Source of the DNA: Microbulbifer bruguierae
GTDB taxonomy: Bacteria; Pseudomonadota; Gammaproteobacteria; Pseudomonadales; Cellvibrionaceae
Length of the DNA stretch: 64,000 bases
Reading direction: 5' to 3'
Assembly: GCF_029869925.1 (NCBI RefSeq)
Contig: NZ_CP118605.1
Location: forward strand, 248,001-312,000
Below, piece after piece: positions 1-10,426 of this stretch; position 1 is the first letter of the stretch, and each line of letters starts with the position of its first letter. The translations under genes were made by a program, and so were the position numbers. The notes beneath the pieces are model-generated. The model was not told the origin of the DNA. It worked only from the letters and a program-made list of their open reading frames with translations, and did not search any database.

Positions 1-135
1 GCTGCCTGTTACTACCGCACTGTGGTCAAGCGTCCAAAGCTGGCGCCTGACCTGGCGGGGCACAAGCCAAATCTCAGACTCGAGGGGAAGTCCGGGCGTT
101 TTGATGTTTATACCCGGCACGGGGTGCCGGGTTGA
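1..135 (+). CDS. Possible C-terminal end of a protein cut by the window edge
   Basis: Frame 1 is open from the first base to a TGA at 133-135, giving 44 residues rich in Arg and Lys (ends ...TRHGVPG). Third codon positions are mostly G or C, as in the neighbouring real genes, which is the only support for coding. The last codons lie inside a 9-bp hairpin (112-120 with 124-132). It converges on sdaA. No family is recognised, and a non-coding reading is possible. Confidence 0.35.
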   Translation, partial: AACYYRTVVKRPKLAPDLAGHKPNLRLEGKSGRFDVYTRHGVPG

Positions 136-170
136 ATTGAAGCAAGACGGGAAGACGGAACTGATCTCCG

Positions 171-1556
171 TCAGCAGTTCACCGCATTGACCGCCAATCC
201 GCCGAGAGATGTTTCCTTGTACTTGCTCTGCATATCGATACCGGTCTGGCGCATGGTTTCAATCACGCTGTCCAGCGGCACGATGTGCGCGCCAGTGCCG
301 CGCAGAGCCAGGCGGGCGGCATTGATGGCTTTTACCGCGCCCATGGTATTGCGCTCGATACAGGGTACCTGTACCAGGCCGCCGATCGGATCACAGGTCA
401 GCCCGAGATTGTGCTCCATACCGATTTCTGCCGCGTTCTCAATCTGCTGATTGGTGCCACCCTGGACCGCCGCAAGTCCTGCAGATGCCATCGAGCAGGC
501 CACACCAATTTCTCCCTGACAGCCAACTTCCGCTGCAGAAATCGATGCGTTTTTCTTGAACAGCATCCCCACAGCACCGGCGGTCAACAGGAATTCCACC
601 ACCTGATCCTTCAGGTCGCCGTGTTGCGCCGGGTCGTGTACAAATTCCACGTAATAGGCAATGGTCGCCGGGATGACCCCGGCGGCGCCGTTGGTTGGCG
701 CTGTCACAATACGTCCCCGGGCCGCGTTTTCTTCATTCACGGCCAGTGCAAACAGGCTCACCCAGTCGAGGATGGAAAGTCCCTGGCGGCGCTCTTCGTC
801 GGACTGCTTTGACAGCTCCCGGTAATGCTCCTCGGCTCGGCGGCGCACGCCCAGGCCGCCGGGCAGCACACCGCTCTGGTGGCAACCTCGCTGGATGGAA
901 GCGTCCATCACTTCCCAGATCTTCCAGAGCCCGTCCTTTACTTCCTGCTCGGAGCGGAATGCTTTCTCGTTTTCCATCGCGAGTTCGGCAATCGTCCAGC
1001 CGTGCTCCTCGCACATCTGCATCATTTCTACCGCAGAACTGAAATCGTAGGGGAGCAGGGTAGCGATCTGCTCCTTGTGCTTGAAGTCTTCCTCTGAGAG
1101 TACAAAGCCGCCGCCGATGGAAAAATAGCTGCAATCGAACAGGCACTCGTCGCCGGCAAACGCTTTACAGGTCATGCCGTTGGAGTGCTGGGGAAGGAAC
1201 TCTTCCTTGTGGAACAGCAGGTCCCGCTCCCTTTCAAAATGGATGGCGCGGGTACCGTTGAGAATAAGCTGCTGGTGCTGCTCAATACTGGCGAGTCGGT
1301 TGTCGATACTGTCGACATCAATTGTGTCGGGAGCCTCGCCTTCCAGTCCCATCAGCACGGCCATATCGGTGCCGTGCCCCACTCCGGTCAGCGCAAGAGA
1401 ACCATACAGGTGGACTTCCACCCGTTCAGTCCTGGCCAGTGCGCCTCGCTGCTCAAGGTCAGTAACAAACTGATGCGCCGCCACCATGGGGCCCACGGTG
1501 TGGGAGCTGGAGGGACCGATGCCGATTTTGAACAGCTCGAAAACACTGATGCTCAT
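171..1556 (-). CDS. sdaA: L-serine ammonia-lyase (iron-sulfur, single chain)
   Basis: Deaminates L-serine to pyruvate and ammonia in the cytoplasm with a [4Fe-4S] cluster. The 461-residue chain carries the SSSHT substrate motif near residue 16 and then the beta and alpha parts in one polypeptide, the usual form in Gammaproteobacteria. Cys346, Cys388 and Cys399 have the 42- and 11-residue spacing known for the cluster ligands of single-chain enzymes. The ATG at 1556 ([10 protein letters not shown]) is chosen because family members start there; the frame extends 11 residues upstream without similarity. It stands alone, convergent with the partial frame at 1-135 and about 300 bases downstream of the cmoB end. 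Confidence 0.96.
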   Translation of the reverse strand: MSISVFELFKIGIGPSSSHTVGPMVAAHQFVTDLEQRGALARTERVEVHLYGSLALTGVGHGTDMAVLMGLEGEAPDTIDVDSIDNRLASIEQHQQLILNGTRAIHFERERDLLFHKEEFLPQHSNGMTCKAFAGDECLFDCSYFSIGGGFVLSEEDFKHKEQIATLLPYDFSSAVEMMQMCEEHGWTIAELAMENEKAFRSEQEVKDGLWKIWEVMDASIQRGCHQSGVLPGGLGVRRRAEEHYRELSKQSDEERRQGLSILDWVSLFALAVNEENAARGRIVTAPTNGAAGVIPATIAYYVEFVHDPAQHGDLKDQVVEFLLTAGAVGMLFKKNASISAAEVGCQGEIGVACSMASAGLAAVQGGTNQQIENAAEIGMEHNLGLTCDPIGGLVQVPCIERNTMGAVKAINAARLALRGTGAHIVPLDSVIETMRQTGIDMQSKYKETSLGGLAVNAVNC

Positions 1557-1852
1557 AGTTGCTTTTCGTAACCTTGGTTTTCTCATCAAAGCGGCAGCGC
1601 AGATAGCAGGTGCCGCACAATATAAGTGTAGTTATCGGGGAATTTGGGCGCGTTTCGAGCACCGTGGACCCTGGCGGGCGACACGTTCGCCGAAGGCGCT
1701 GGTCGGTGCAACCGCCTGAACAGAATTCACGATTTTATTTGGCTTTGCGGGCTGCCTATGCAACAAACTACCAAGTTCGTGCCGGCAGCCGCAGAGAATG
1801 TTGCGAATGGGTGGGCAGGACCGGTCGTTGGGGGCCGAGCTTGTTTGGCCAC
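1557..1852. other. Intergenic region between sdaA and cmoB
   Basis: About 296 bases with no credible gene. It must hold the sdaA promoter (minus strand) and the 3' end of the cmoB transcript. No strong terminator hairpin with a T-run is visible. Several overlapping frames here lack start sites and family similarity. Confidence 0.5.
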
Positions 1853-2830
1853 CTAACCGGCGATCGCCGTGAGGGTGGCGCGCAGCGGGGCCGGATGGCC
1901 TTCGACGGTTTTACTGTGATCCTCGGGATCGAGAAAATCCACCAGAGACTCGAACCGCATCCAGTCCGTGCTGCGCTGCTCCTCGAGGCGGGTGCGGTCG
2001 AGGTCCACGGTACGAACATCCACAAAGCCGGTTTTCCGCAGCCAGCTTTCCAGAGTTGCGGTGCTGGGGAAGAACCACACATTGCGCATTTTTGCGTAGC
2101 GGTCTTCCGGTACCAGGCAATCGCCGAGGCCGCCATCGATCACCAGGGTTTCCAGTAACAACTGGCCGCCGGGGCGCAGGGTTTCTTTCAGTTCCCGCAG
2201 ATGATCCAGAGGGGAGCGACGGTGATACAGCACCCCCATGGACAGAGTGGTGTCGAAAGCCTGCAGATTGGCGGGCAGGGCCTCGATGCCAACGGGTAAA
2301 ACATCGACGGGCTTCTCCAGGCCCATGTATTTTTTCAGCGCGTAGAACTGGGCGACGAATTTAGCGGACGGGTCGATACCAATCACCCGTCGGGCGCCGG
2401 CGCCGAATTGACGCCAGCAGTGATAGCCGCTGCCGCAGCCCACGTCCAGTACCAGGCGGTTGCTCAGGTCGTGCAGATGCGGCGCCACCCGATCCCATTT
2501 CCAGTCGGAGCGCCACTCGGTATCAATAAAAATATCGAACAGTGTCCAGGGGCCTTTGCGCCAGGGGTGCAGTTTGCGCAGTTGTGTTTCCAGTTGCTGC
2601 AACTGCTGTTCCGTGGCATCGCTGGCGCCGCCCACGCGCACCTCGCTGACGGTTTCCAGGGAGGAGGGCGTAATGTCGGGAAGCGCATTCAAAACTGCCT
2701 GCCAGTCGGGCAGGTCGCCCCAGCGCGCGGCACTGAGCCCCTCGCTGATCTGCTGCGGCAGGGTGGTGAGCCAGGGGCGCAGGGCTGGAATATGTTGCAG
2801 GCCTGCATAAAGCGGGGTGTAGTCGATCAT
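1853..2830 (-). CDS. cmoB: tRNA U34 carboxymethyltransferase
   Basis: Transfers the carboxymethyl group of carboxy-SAM to 5-hydroxyuridine at tRNA position 34, making cmo5U, which widens wobble decoding. The 325-residue length and the N-terminal region before the Rossmann fold fit CmoB. The SAM-type glycine loop is at residues 127-138 (LVLDVGCGSGYH) and the typical GVLYHRRSPLDHL stretch follows. It starts only 15 bases after the cmoA stop, so the two are co-transcribed with the M16 peptidase gene upstream. Its substrate is made by the neighbouring CmoA. Confidence 0.97.
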   Translation of the reverse strand: MIDYTPLYAGLQHIPALRPWLTTLPQQISEGLSAARWGDLPDWQAVLNALPDITPSSLETVSEVRVGGASDATEQQLQQLETQLRKLHPWRKGPWTLFDIFIDTEWRSDWKWDRVAPHLHDLSNRLVLDVGCGSGYHCWRQFGAGARRVIGIDPSAKFVAQFYALKKYMGLEKPVDVLPVGIEALPANLQAFDTTLSMGVLYHRRSPLDHLRELKETLRPGGQLLLETLVIDGGLGDCLVPEDRYAKMRNVWFFPSTATLESWLRKTGFVDVRTVDLDRTRLEEQRSTDWMRFESLVDFLDPEDHSKTVEGHPAPLRATLTAIAG

Positions 2831-2845
2831 CGGAGTCGTGGTCTG

Positions 2846-3598
2846 TCAGTCTGCGCGCTGTTTGATGGCAATCAGCGAGGCGAAGTTGAAACACTGGAAC
2901 CAGACATCGACACTGTGAAAGCCCACGCTCTTTAGGCGTGTGCGGTGGTCGTACAGGGTTTCCGGTATCAATACGTTTTCCAGTGCGCTGCGCTTCTGGG
3001 CAATTTCCAGTGCACTGTAGCCGTTGGCGGCTTTGAATGCGTGGTGCAGGTCGATCATCAGTTCCTGGTGATCGCTGTCTGAAAATGCCACTTTTTCCGA
3101 CAGGATCAGTACGCCGCCGGGGCGCAGCCCGTCATAGATTTTCTGAAGAATCTGTTCGCGTTCACTGGTGGCGATGAACTGCAAGGTGAAATTCAACACC
3201 ACCACCGAGGCATTTTCGATGACCACATCCTGCAGGTCGTCGCAGATCAGCTGTACCGGAACCTGGCCGCTGTCCGCGGCGAGTACCGTGCGGGCGCGCT
3301 CGATCATCGCCGGGGAATTGTCCACGGCGATGATTTCGCAATCCGCTGCGGGAATACGGTGACGCATGGCCAGGGTCGCGGCGCCGAGGGAGCTGCCCAG
3401 GTCGTAGCAGCGGCTACCGGCCTGGGCGAAGCGCTCGGCGAGGGTGCCGATCATGGCCACGATCGTGGTGTAGCCCGGCACCGAACGCTGGATCATGTCC
3501 GGAAACACTTCCACCACAGACTGATCGAAGGTGAAGCCCGCGACTTCACCCAGGGGTTTGGCAAAAATATCGTCTTTCTTGCTCACTGCGCTGCTCAC
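2846..3598 (-). CDS. cmoA: Carboxy-S-adenosyl-L-methionine synthase
   Basis: Converts SAM and prephenate to carboxy-SAM, the donor used by CmoB. The 250-residue chain has the family block [13 protein letters not shown] (31-43) and the nucleotide loop [12 protein letters not shown] (65-76). The start is GTG at 3598, which overlaps the TGA of the upstream M16 peptidase gene (GTGA), so translation is probably coupled. A second GTG four codons in is possible but would break the overlap. The region before FTFDQ is variable in the family. Confidence 0.97.
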   Translation of the reverse strand: MSSAVSKKDDIFAKPLGEVAGFTFDQSVVEVFPDMIQRSVPGYTTIVAMIGTLAERFAQAGSRCYDLGSSLGAATLAMRHRIPAADCEIIAVDNSPAMIERARTVLAADSGQVPVQLICDDLQDVVIENASVVVLNFTLQFIATSEREQILQKIYDGLRPGGVLILSEKVAFSDSDHQELMIDLHHAFKAANGYSALEIAQKRSALENVLIPETLYDHRTRLKSVGFHSVDVWFQCFNFASLIAIKQRAD

Positions 3599-6507
3599 AG
3601 TTTCTCTTCGTGCAGATCCAGTGCGAGTCCCGCATCGCGTCCCTGGTTGCCGGTGACCACTGCGGTGTTGGCCTTGTCGGCTTGCAAATAGGTTTTTCCT
3701 ACCCGCTGCAGGTCCGCGAGGGTGACTTCGGTGACCTTGCGGCGGAATTCCTGGCGCACGGCATGGGTGCGGCCGTAAAGTGCCGAATGGAAGGCCTTCT
3801 TGGCTTCGCCCGCCGGAGAGCCGGGTTTGTCCATACCGCCCACCACGCCGAGAATGGCTTCTTCGACCTGCTGGTCTTCATGGGCTTCATTCAGCAGCCA
3901 TTCCACCGACGCATCGAAGTCCTTCAGAGTTTCTCCCATGCGAGGATCGCGGTAGGAATAGAAGCGGAAAGCGCCGATGTTGGCGTCGTGGCTGGCGCCG
4001 CCTCCGTAGGCGCCGCCCTGTTCGCGGATAGTGCGGTGCAGGTAGCCATTGCGCAGGAAGCCGCCCAGTACGGCCAGTGCCGGTGCGTCCGCATGGGTCA
4101 TGGGCACGGTGGGGTAGGCCTTGGCGCAGAAGTTTACCTGGCTGTTGGCGACCCAGACTTCCTGAACCTTGCGCGGCGCAAAGGGCGCATCATCCCTGTT
4201 GCTGGCGGTCTCTTTGCCATTCGCCAGTGGTGCCATGGCCTCGGTAAATTCCGCGAGTTTTTCTTCCTCACCGATCAGCAGGAACTGGCGTCCGGCGTTG
4301 TTGATTTTCTGGTGGATACTGCTGAATTTCCCCGCCAGGATTTCCAGTCCCTGGGTGCTGTCCAGGGTTTTGACCAGTGCCTTCAGCTGGCGCAGGCCCT
4401 GCAGGCCACCGGACTCATGACCGTCTGCCGCGGCGCGATTAAAGCCGGCGCTGGCGGCAGCCATGGCCAGTGCATGGCCGTTGCCGACTACAGATTGTTC
4501 CCGCCGGGCCAGGGTCTGCAACAGCAATTCCTTGATGCGCGGTAGCTCGTCAAAGCGCACCTGCTCCATGGTGGCCTGCATCAATTCACTGAGGGCTGCC
4601 TGGTTTGCCGCCAGCGCCTTGCCGGAAAGAATGAAATGGCCGGTCTGGCTATTCAGGTTGTCCAGGTCCGTACGCTGACTGGTGAACGAATGCAGGGAGC
4701 CTGCCACCGCCGCTTGCCACTGTTGCACTTCCAGGTAATTTTTTTCGCCCAGACCGAGTTCGCTCAGGCTCTGGCAGTAGTAGGGCAGCAGGATGCGCTC
4801 TTCGTCGCTGAATTCCGGCAGTGTGGTCACCAGTTGCTGGTACACCAGACCATTGGTGCCCGCGCTGTAGCGGGTCACTTTGCTGTGGTTGATGGCGACT
4901 TGTTCGCCTTCGACCTTCGGCAGTTCCGGGGGAATATCCTCGACGCCGACTTTGGGCAGAATGGACTCATCGTCTTTGCGTTGCTGGCGCTCGGCCAGGG
5001 CCTTGGCCGTTTGGATGACCTGTTGCTTTTCGCCGTCGCTGAGCTTTTCCCGGATTGCGGCCAGCTGGGACTTCTCAGCCTGCTCGGCGCGGGATGCCAT
5101 ATCCGCGTCCGGTGACAGAACCAGACGCACGCGGTGCTGGTTTTCCAGCAGCAGTTTGCGCGCGGCACCGGCGATAAAATCGGGGTCCTTGATCTGTTCG
5201 CGAAGTTTTTCCAGGGCACTGTCGATATTGAGCAGGCCGATGGCGTCGCCGCGATGGGTGGCACCGGTAAGCGCAGTGAGGATCAACTGCAGCCCATAGG
5301 GGTAGCCGTCGCCACCGATCTCGCGCTGCTGAAGTTCCAGTTGATGCAGTGCCGCGGCAACCTGCTCGTAAGGCGCTCCATTTTCCGCCACATCCTGCAG
5401 TACCTTGAGTACCGCCTGCTCCAGCTCGTCCGCGCGCTCGCGCTCGCTGCCCTCAATGCCACACACGAACACCAGTTCGCGCTGGCTGTCGTCCAGACCG
5501 CACAGCGGGGAGGGGGATTGCCCCAACTCGGTGGTTTCCAGCAGGTGCATCAGTGGCGAGGCGCTGTTGTCCAGCAGTACCCCCGAGAGCAGGTGCGCGG
5601 TCAGGGATTGTTCCAGGTCGGTGACATCGCCCAGCAGCCAGCCGAGTACGATGTGGGTCTTTTCCTGCTGCCCCTCGTCATTGGACAGAGGGTAACTTTC
5701 TTCCACGCGCACCGGGGATACGTAGAGTTTTTCCCGGCCAACCTCGATCTTCTGATGAAGTTGGTCAAATTTGTGCAAGGCTTTTTCTTCAAACACCGCC
5801 TGATGCTCCGCCGCCTCGATATCGCCGAAGGTCATGAAGATGGCGTTGCTGGGGTGGTAGTGGGTGCGGTAGAAATTTACCAGTTGCTCGTAGGTGAGAT
5901 CGGGGATATCCGCGGGCTCACCGCCGGAATTGAAGTGATAGGTGGTGGTCGGGAACAGGTATTTGCTCAGTTTCTGCCACAGCTGGGAGGTCACTGAACT
6001 CATCGCCCCTTTCATTTCATTGAAGACCACGCCTTTGAACACCAGATCACTATCCGGATTGTCGCTCTCGGCGAATTCCAGGCGGTGGCCTTCCTGGGCG
6101 AAGTCCAGCGGGTCCAGGCGCGCGAAAAACACGGCGTCCAGGTACACATCCAGAAGGTTGTCGAAATCTTTACGGTTCTGGCTGGCAAACGGGTAGGCCG
6201 TCCAGTCTGAGCTGGTAAAGGCGTTCATAAAAGTGTTGAGCGAACGGCGTATCATCATGAAGAAAGGGTCGCGCACCGGATACTTGTCACTGCCGCAGAG
6301 GGCGGTGTGTTCGAGAATGTGGGCGACGCCGGTAGAGTCGTGGGGAACGGTGCGCAGGGCCACCAGAAAAACATTTTCGGGGTTGTCGGCGGCGATATGC
6401 AGGTGCTGGGCGCCAGTGCGGCGGTGGCGGTACTCTTCCACGCGGACGCCGAGGGATTCGATCTCGGCACTGGTAATGGCTTCAAATGCGGGGTGTACGT
6501 TGCTCAA
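3595..6507 (-). CDS. M16C-family zinc metallopeptidase (presequence-protease-like)
   Basis: A 970-residue metallopeptidase of the insulinase superfamily, M16C branch (PreP-like), which degrades peptides inside a closed two-halved chamber. The inverted zinc motif HILEH is at residues 63-67, and the distal Glu lies in a [13 protein letters not shown] block. The length matches a four-domain fused enzyme. No signal peptide is visible, so a cytoplasmic site is likely. It is first in an operon with cmoA (4-base overlap) and cmoB. A functional link to tRNA modification is not evident, and co-expression may be incidental. Confidence 0.94.
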   Translation of the reverse strand: MSNVHPAFEAITSAEIESLGVRVEEYRHRRTGAQHLHIAADNPENVFLVALRTVPHDSTGVAHILEHTALCGSDKYPVRDPFFMMIRRSLNTFMNAFTSSDWTAYPFASQNRKDFDNLLDVYLDAVFFARLDPLDFAQEGHRLEFAESDNPDSDLVFKGVVFNEMKGAMSSVTSQLWQKLSKYLFPTTTYHFNSGGEPADIPDLTYEQLVNFYRTHYHPSNAIFMTFGDIEAAEHQAVFEEKALHKFDQLHQKIEVGREKLYVSPVRVEESYPLSNDEGQQEKTHIVLGWLLGDVTDLEQSLTAHLLSGVLLDNSASPLMHLLETTELGQSPSPLCGLDDSQRELVFVCGIEGSERERADELEQAVLKVLQDVAENGAPYEQVAAALHQLELQQREIGGDGYPYGLQLILTALTGATHRGDAIGLLNIDSALEKLREQIKDPDFIAGAARKLLLENQHRVRLVLSPDADMASRAEQAEKSQLAAIREKLSDGEKQQVIQTAKALAERQQRKDDESILPKVGVEDIPPELPKVEGEQVAINHSKVTRYSAGTNGLVYQQLVTTLPEFSDEERILLPYYCQSLSELGLGEKNYLEVQQWQAAVAGSLHSFTSQRTDLDNLNSQTGHFILSGKALAANQAALSELMQATMEQVRFDELPRIKELLLQTLARREQSVVGNGHALAMAAASAGFNRAAADGHESGGLQGLRQLKALVKTLDSTQGLEILAGKFSSIHQKINNAGRQFLLIGEEEKLAEFTEAMAPLANGKETASNRDDAPFAPRKVQEVWVANSQVNFCAKAYPTVPMTHADAPALAVLGGFLRNGYLHRTIREQGGAYGGGASHDANIGAFRFYSYRDPRMGETLKDFDASVEWLLNEAHEDQQVEEAILGVVGGMDKPGSPAGEAKKAFHSALYGRTHAVRQEFRRKVTEVTLADLQRVGKTYLQADKANTAVVTGNQGRDAGLALDLHEEKL

Positions 6508-6680
6508 GTGTCAGCTCCAATGGGTAGTTTGCGGTTGCCCTGACTCAGACAGGCTCTGAGATTGGCAAAAACGGCGGCCATTTTAGCGCCCTGCGCCGAC
6601 CAAATGACAGGGTTGACAGGAGACTGTTGACACCTGCGTCACTGGTGCGAAACTGCCCCCCCATAATTTACCGGTGCCAT

Positions 6681-6727
6681 TGAAATCCCAGCGAGCGGAT
6701 GCCTGTTGGGGGGAGCTGGGGATTTCA
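6681..6727 (+). promoter_or_regulatory. 5' leader hairpin upstream of the DUF599 gene
   Basis: A near-perfect inverted repeat (6681-6692 with 6715-6727, one bulged base) encloses a 22-base loop, about 55 bases before the TTG start at 6783. No T-run follows, so it is not a standard terminator. It may be a leader structure or a dyad operator in the divergent M16/DUF599 promoter region. Confidence 0.35.
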
Positions 6728-6782
6728 GCGGTGCGTTCGTGATTCATTGACGCCATAAATGTAGTCGATAGGAGGTTGTGCG

Positions 6783-7496
6783 TTGAACTGGATGGACTAT
6801 GTGAGCCTGGCAGGTTTCTGCTTTATCTGGGCCGGGTATACCGTATTTGCCCGCAGGAAGGCGAAAACCGCCTGGTGTCTGGCCTCGTCCATGCAGTGGT
6901 ACCGGGTGGAGTGGATGCTGCGAATGCTGGAGCGGGATGTGCGCATCCCCGACGCCGCCATTCTCGGTAATCTGGAGCGCGTGATTGGTTTTTTTGCATC
7001 CACCAGCATCCTGATTCTCGCGGGTCTGGTTACCGCACTCTCCGCCAATAGTGCGGCGGTGGAGCTGCTGAGTAGCCTGCCTTTTGCGCAGGGAACCAGC
7101 GTGGAGCAGTTTGAGCTCAAGGTGCTGGTACTGATCCTCATCTATATCTTTGCCTTTTTTAACTTCACCTGGTCACTGCGTCAGTACTCTTTCGCCAATG
7201 TACTGCTCGGTGCCGCGCCGGCGGTGGATGAAGAGGAAATAAGTCGAGAGGAGCGCCGACGTTACGCCATCAGTGCCGCCAAGGTGATTGATCAGGCGGG
7301 TCACAGCTATAACTACGGATTGCGTTGTTTCTACTTTTCCATGGCCGTGATGGGCTGGTTTGTACACCCGGCATTGTTTGTGCTCGGTTATCTGGGCGTC
7401 ATCTGGGTGCTGTATATGCGCGAATTCCGCTCGCGAACCCTGCAGGTCATTCTGGCCGCCGAGGGCCGTTCTCTTGATCAGGCGAAGGACAAATAA
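6783..7496 (+). CDS. DUF599 family membrane protein
   Basis: A 237-residue integral membrane protein matching the DUF599 pattern: an N-terminal helix (WMDYVSLAGFCFIWAGYTVF), then a long loop ending in a conserved basic/aromatic stretch, then three further hydrophobic segments at about 70-90, 115-130 and 180-215. Function is unknown in the family. The TTG start at 6783 is supported by a strong GGAGGT ribosome site six bases upstream; an ATG at 6792 is too far from it. Divergent from the M16 peptidase gene and 47 bases before cmoM. Confidence 0.88.
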   Translation: MNWMDYVSLAGFCFIWAGYTVFARRKAKTAWCLASSMQWYRVEWMLRMLERDVRIPDAAILGNLERVIGFFASTSILILAGLVTALSANSAAVELLSSLPFAQGTSVEQFELKVLVLILIYIFAFFNFTWSLRQYSFANVLLGAAPAVDEEEISREERRRYAISAAKVIDQAGHSYNYGLRCFYFSMAVMGWFVHPALFVLGYLGVIWVLYMREFRSRTLQVILAAEGRSLDQAKDK

Positions 7497-7543
7497 CCGG
7501 TGCGGATGCTGTTGCAAACGAATTGTGCGCGAATCTGCCGACC

Positions 7544-8323
7544 ATGACAGACCGCAATTTTGATGATCTGGCCCACCGTTTCAAAAAGCGGATTTACGGA
7601 GGCCTCAAGGGGGATATTCGCCTCGCAGTACTCAACCGTGATCTGGCACCATTCCTGGCGGCACAGAACGACACACTGACTGTGGTCGACGCTGGTGGCG
7701 GACAGGGCCAGTTTGCGCTGGATCTGGCGGACGCTGGCCATAGGGTGTGGATTACGGACATCTCCGCATCCATGTTGGCCTTGGCTGGTGAGCAGGCCGA
7801 GCAGCGCGGGTTGGCGCAACGGGTGCAAATTGCCCAGGTGCCCTTGCAGTCGCTGGCAGATTCCCCGGAGATTCCCTCGGCACAGTTGCTGCTCTGCCAT
7901 GCGGTGCTTGAATGGCTGGCACAGCCCGAGCAGGCGCTGGCGCATCTGGCAAACAGCGTGCGCGCAGGTGGCTATCTTTCCCTCACGTTTTATAACCGTC
8001 GCGCGCTGGAGTTCCGACTGCTACAGCGGGGTAGCCTGCGCCAACTGGATCGCAATGTGGCCAGTGGCGACTGGGGAGGACACCCGGGCAGCCTGACACC
8101 GAAAAACCCACTGGTGCCTGAGCAGGTGATGGGGTGGGTAGAGCAGGCGGGGCTTTCAATTGTGGCGCACAGTGGTATTCGCTGTTTTCACGATTTTATG
8201 ACGCCAGAAATGCGCGACAAGCTGCCACCGGCGGCCATTGTTGAAAAGGAACTGGTGTATTCCCGAGTGGATCCTTATCGGCAACTGGCCCGCTACGTGC
8301 ACCTTCTGTGTCGGCGGGCCTGA
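7544..8323 (+). CDS. cmoM: tRNA cmo5U34 methyltransferase (CmoM/SmtA-like)
   Basis: A SAM-dependent methyltransferase that in E. coli methylates cmo5U34 to its methyl ester (mcmo5U). The N-terminus TDRNFDDLAHRF then IYGGLKGDIRLAVL matches the SmtA/CmoM signature closely. The SAM loop VVDAGGGQGQFAL follows at about residue 47, then the AVLEWLAQP block. The ATG at 7544 is preferred over an in-frame TTG at 7523 because the family begins with MxDRNFD. It lies 4 kb from cmoA and cmoB on the opposite strand, so this short region encodes three steps of one wobble modification. Confidence 0.93.
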   Translation: MTDRNFDDLAHRFKKRIYGGLKGDIRLAVLNRDLAPFLAAQNDTLTVVDAGGGQGQFALDLADAGHRVWITDISASMLALAGEQAEQRGLAQRVQIAQVPLQSLADSPEIPSAQLLLCHAVLEWLAQPEQALAHLANSVRAGGYLSLTFYNRRALEFRLLQRGSLRQLDRNVASGDWGGHPGSLTPKNPLVPEQVMGWVEQAGLSIVAHSGIRCFHDFMTPEMRDKLPPAAIVEKELVYSRVDPYRQLARYVHLLCRRA

Positions 8324-8344
8324 GGGTTGTCCTGGGTCGTGCAC

Positions 8345-8890
8345 TCAGTGCTGGTCGAGGTGTTTTAAAAGCAGCGCTTTGGCGGCATTGATGCGGGAGG
8401 CCAGGTAATCGTTGCCGCCGCGGTCCGGGTGGAATTTCTGAATCAGCCGGCGGTGGGCGCCGATGATTTCCTCACGGTTGGCATCGGCACTGACGCTGAG
8501 TATTTTACGGGCTTCCTGTAGTGTCAGCTGCGGTTCTCCCGCCTGCTTGCCGCTTTGGCGCTGTTGTGATTGCTCGGATGTTCCCTGATTCTGCGCGCGA
8601 TTTTTTTCGGCCCGGGCCTGTGCGTGTTTGGCGATGAGTGGCGCAATCCATGGCAGATGGCGGCCGAAGGTGCGCCACAGGCGGTTGAGCAATGGCAGTA
8701 CTACCGCCACCGCGGCACCAACCCAATGCAGCCGACCGGTAATCGCCAGGAGTACCGCAGCGACGGCCAGCGCAATCAGCACATACTGGATAAGAAGTTT
8801 GCGCCGCTGCTCAGGCGGGCTGTATTTGAACTTTTGGACTGCCAGCCAGGCGAAAATGCCCACGGCAATCAACAGAATCATGCGGCCCAA
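8345..8890 (-). CDS. Membrane-anchored J-domain protein
   Basis: A 181-residue protein with an N-terminal membrane helix (2-18), a second hydrophobic pair (about 34-68), a basic and Gln-rich linker, and a C-terminal J-domain with the HPD motif at 154-156. J-domains stimulate DnaK-type Hsp70 ATPase, so this probably recruits Hsp70 to the inner membrane. The layout resembles TIM14/DjlA-like small J-proteins, not DnaJ: no G/F or zinc region is present. It converges on cmoM with 21 bases between stops. Confidence 0.9.
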   Translation of the reverse strand: MGRMILLIAVGIFAWLAVQKFKYSPPEQRRKLLIQYVLIALAVAAVLLAITGRLHWVGAAVAVVLPLLNRLWRTFGRHLPWIAPLIAKHAQARAEKNRAQNQGTSEQSQQRQSGKQAGEPQLTLQEARKILSVSADANREEIIGAHRRLIQKFHPDRGGNDYLASRINAAKALLLKHLDQH

Positions 8891-8938
8891 AGTCGTCCCC
8901 TTATCAAGCGCAATTACTGCAAACGGGCCGCAAGCGTA

Positions 8939-10204
8939 TCAGATGTCGACGCGAAAGCCGACTGCAGAGAAGTGGTCACCCAGGGGCGTGGCCAGTTCGT
9001 TGCTGTCGTCAACCGCATTCTCAAAGAAGAGTGTGATGCGCTCGTTCCAGCGATACTGGAAGCCGAAGTAGTAGAGAGCCAGCTTGTACCGATTACCCTC
9101 GACCAATGCAGCCTCGAAGGTAGGGTCGTCCGAGACGAGGTAGTTGTGGCCGCCGTAAATGGAGTAGCAGTTGTCGCGCCCCCAGGTGTAACTCATAAAA
9201 GATTCGGACCCTTTGGCATCGAAAAAGTTGGTTATACCCATGACGGATCCGGTCGGTGCCAGCTCATTATTCTGCGAGCGCTGCATCACCAGTGCGCCAT
9301 AAAAACCCTTGGAATACGCCTCGCCGCCGTAGTACATGCCCAGTGCTGTGGTCCAGTTGTTACTGCTGGCCCTGATGGGAAAATCCGTACGGATGATCTC
9401 TTCGGTATCGCCCGCCAGGTCAATGAGAATACCGTTATCCGTACTCACATCCAGTTTCACGCGGTTGTACGCGGCGCCGATAAATAGCCCTTTTCCGATG
9501 TCTGCCCGGTAAACCGCGGCAATGCTGTGGTTGATGCCATACTCGCAGTCGCCAGGCGGGCACGTCAGCAAAGTATCCGGACCTGCGACATCGTTGACCG
9601 AGAGGTTCAGGTCTGCCACGTGAGCAGCGTATTGCACACCGATTTTGAATTCACCGGCGTCGACCTTCCAGGTTTTGCGCCAGGTGATCGCGCTGTCTGC
9701 ACGACCGCTACCGGTTGTGCCGCCGTCGGATCCGAGGGCGTAGGTACCACTGGCGAGTCCGCCGGAGGCGTGGTACCAGTCGGTGATATAGGTGACCTCG
9801 TAATAGACGCCCCACTGTTTGCCGAGAGTGAACTCACCCCAGGTGGGATGTTTCGCAAACGCGTGCCCCTGGCGCAAATAGAGTGATTGTCTTTCATCGC
9901 CGGGTGCAGCCTGTTGGTCACCCTGAATAATCAGGTCCTGCGCGGAAGATATGGCCCTTACACCCCACTCAAGGTTCATCCCGGCATCCCAATTGTCGTA
10001 TGCCGGTATATTGAGGCCAATACGAATGCGGGAAGCACCGTCCCGCATCTGGGTATCGCCTTCGATGTTGATCATGTGCGCGGTAAAGTACCCCTCCATA
10101 TACAGGGTGACTTCGTTCGATTGGTAGATAGGGACTGCGTGTGCGTTTGAAGTCGCCAGAAGGGTCGCCGCTGCCAGAAGTTGTATGCGGAAATGTATAT
10201 TCAT
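8939..10204 (-). CDS. Outer-membrane porin-like beta-barrel protein
   Basis: A 421-residue exported protein with a clear signal peptide (IQLLAAATLLATSNAHA) followed by alternating aromatic/polar strands typical of Gram-negative porins. Two close Cys residues (LLTCPPGDCEYG) may form a loop disulfide. The frame is open for 129 more codons upstream, but that part has no similarity and overlaps the gene at 10427. The ATG at 10204 gives a proper signal peptide. The C-terminus ends in Ile, not the usual Phe. The substrate cannot be read from the sequence. Confidence 0.85.
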   Translation of the reverse strand: MNIHFRIQLLAAATLLATSNAHAVPIYQSNEVTLYMEGYFTAHMINIEGDTQMRDGASRIRIGLNIPAYDNWDAGMNLEWGVRAISSAQDLIIQGDQQAAPGDERQSLYLRQGHAFAKHPTWGEFTLGKQWGVYYEVTYITDWYHASGGLASGTYALGSDGGTTGSGRADSAITWRKTWKVDAGEFKIGVQYAAHVADLNLSVNDVAGPDTLLTCPPGDCEYGINHSIAAVYRADIGKGLFIGAAYNRVKLDVSTDNGILIDLAGDTEEIIRTDFPIRASSNNWTTALGMYYGGEAYSKGFYGALVMQRSQNNELAPTGSVMGITNFFDAKGSESFMSYTWGRDNCYSIYGGHNYLVSDDPTFEAALVEGNRYKLALYYFGFQYRWNERITLFFENAVDDSNELATPLGDHFSAVGFRVDI

Positions 10205-10426
10205 GCCTGGTCTCTTGCTCGCATATCCGTCCGGAGGCGGACCTGGAGGCGAAGTAGTGCAATACGCTTGAACTGGATTCCAATGCAAAAATAGACCCGC
10301 GGGCTGAAGGTGGATATCCGAATGGGTACACTGCACATTTTTGGCAGTACTTGCTTTAATTTTGACGAAATGACCGCAATGCAGAATACCTGTCGTTAAA
10401 AATGTAGATAAATAGGGGAGAGAACC

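Noticed and set aside
112..132. A terminator at the end of the first partial frame
   Set aside because: The 9-bp hairpin is real but no T-run follows on either strand, so it is only mentioned with the partial gene.
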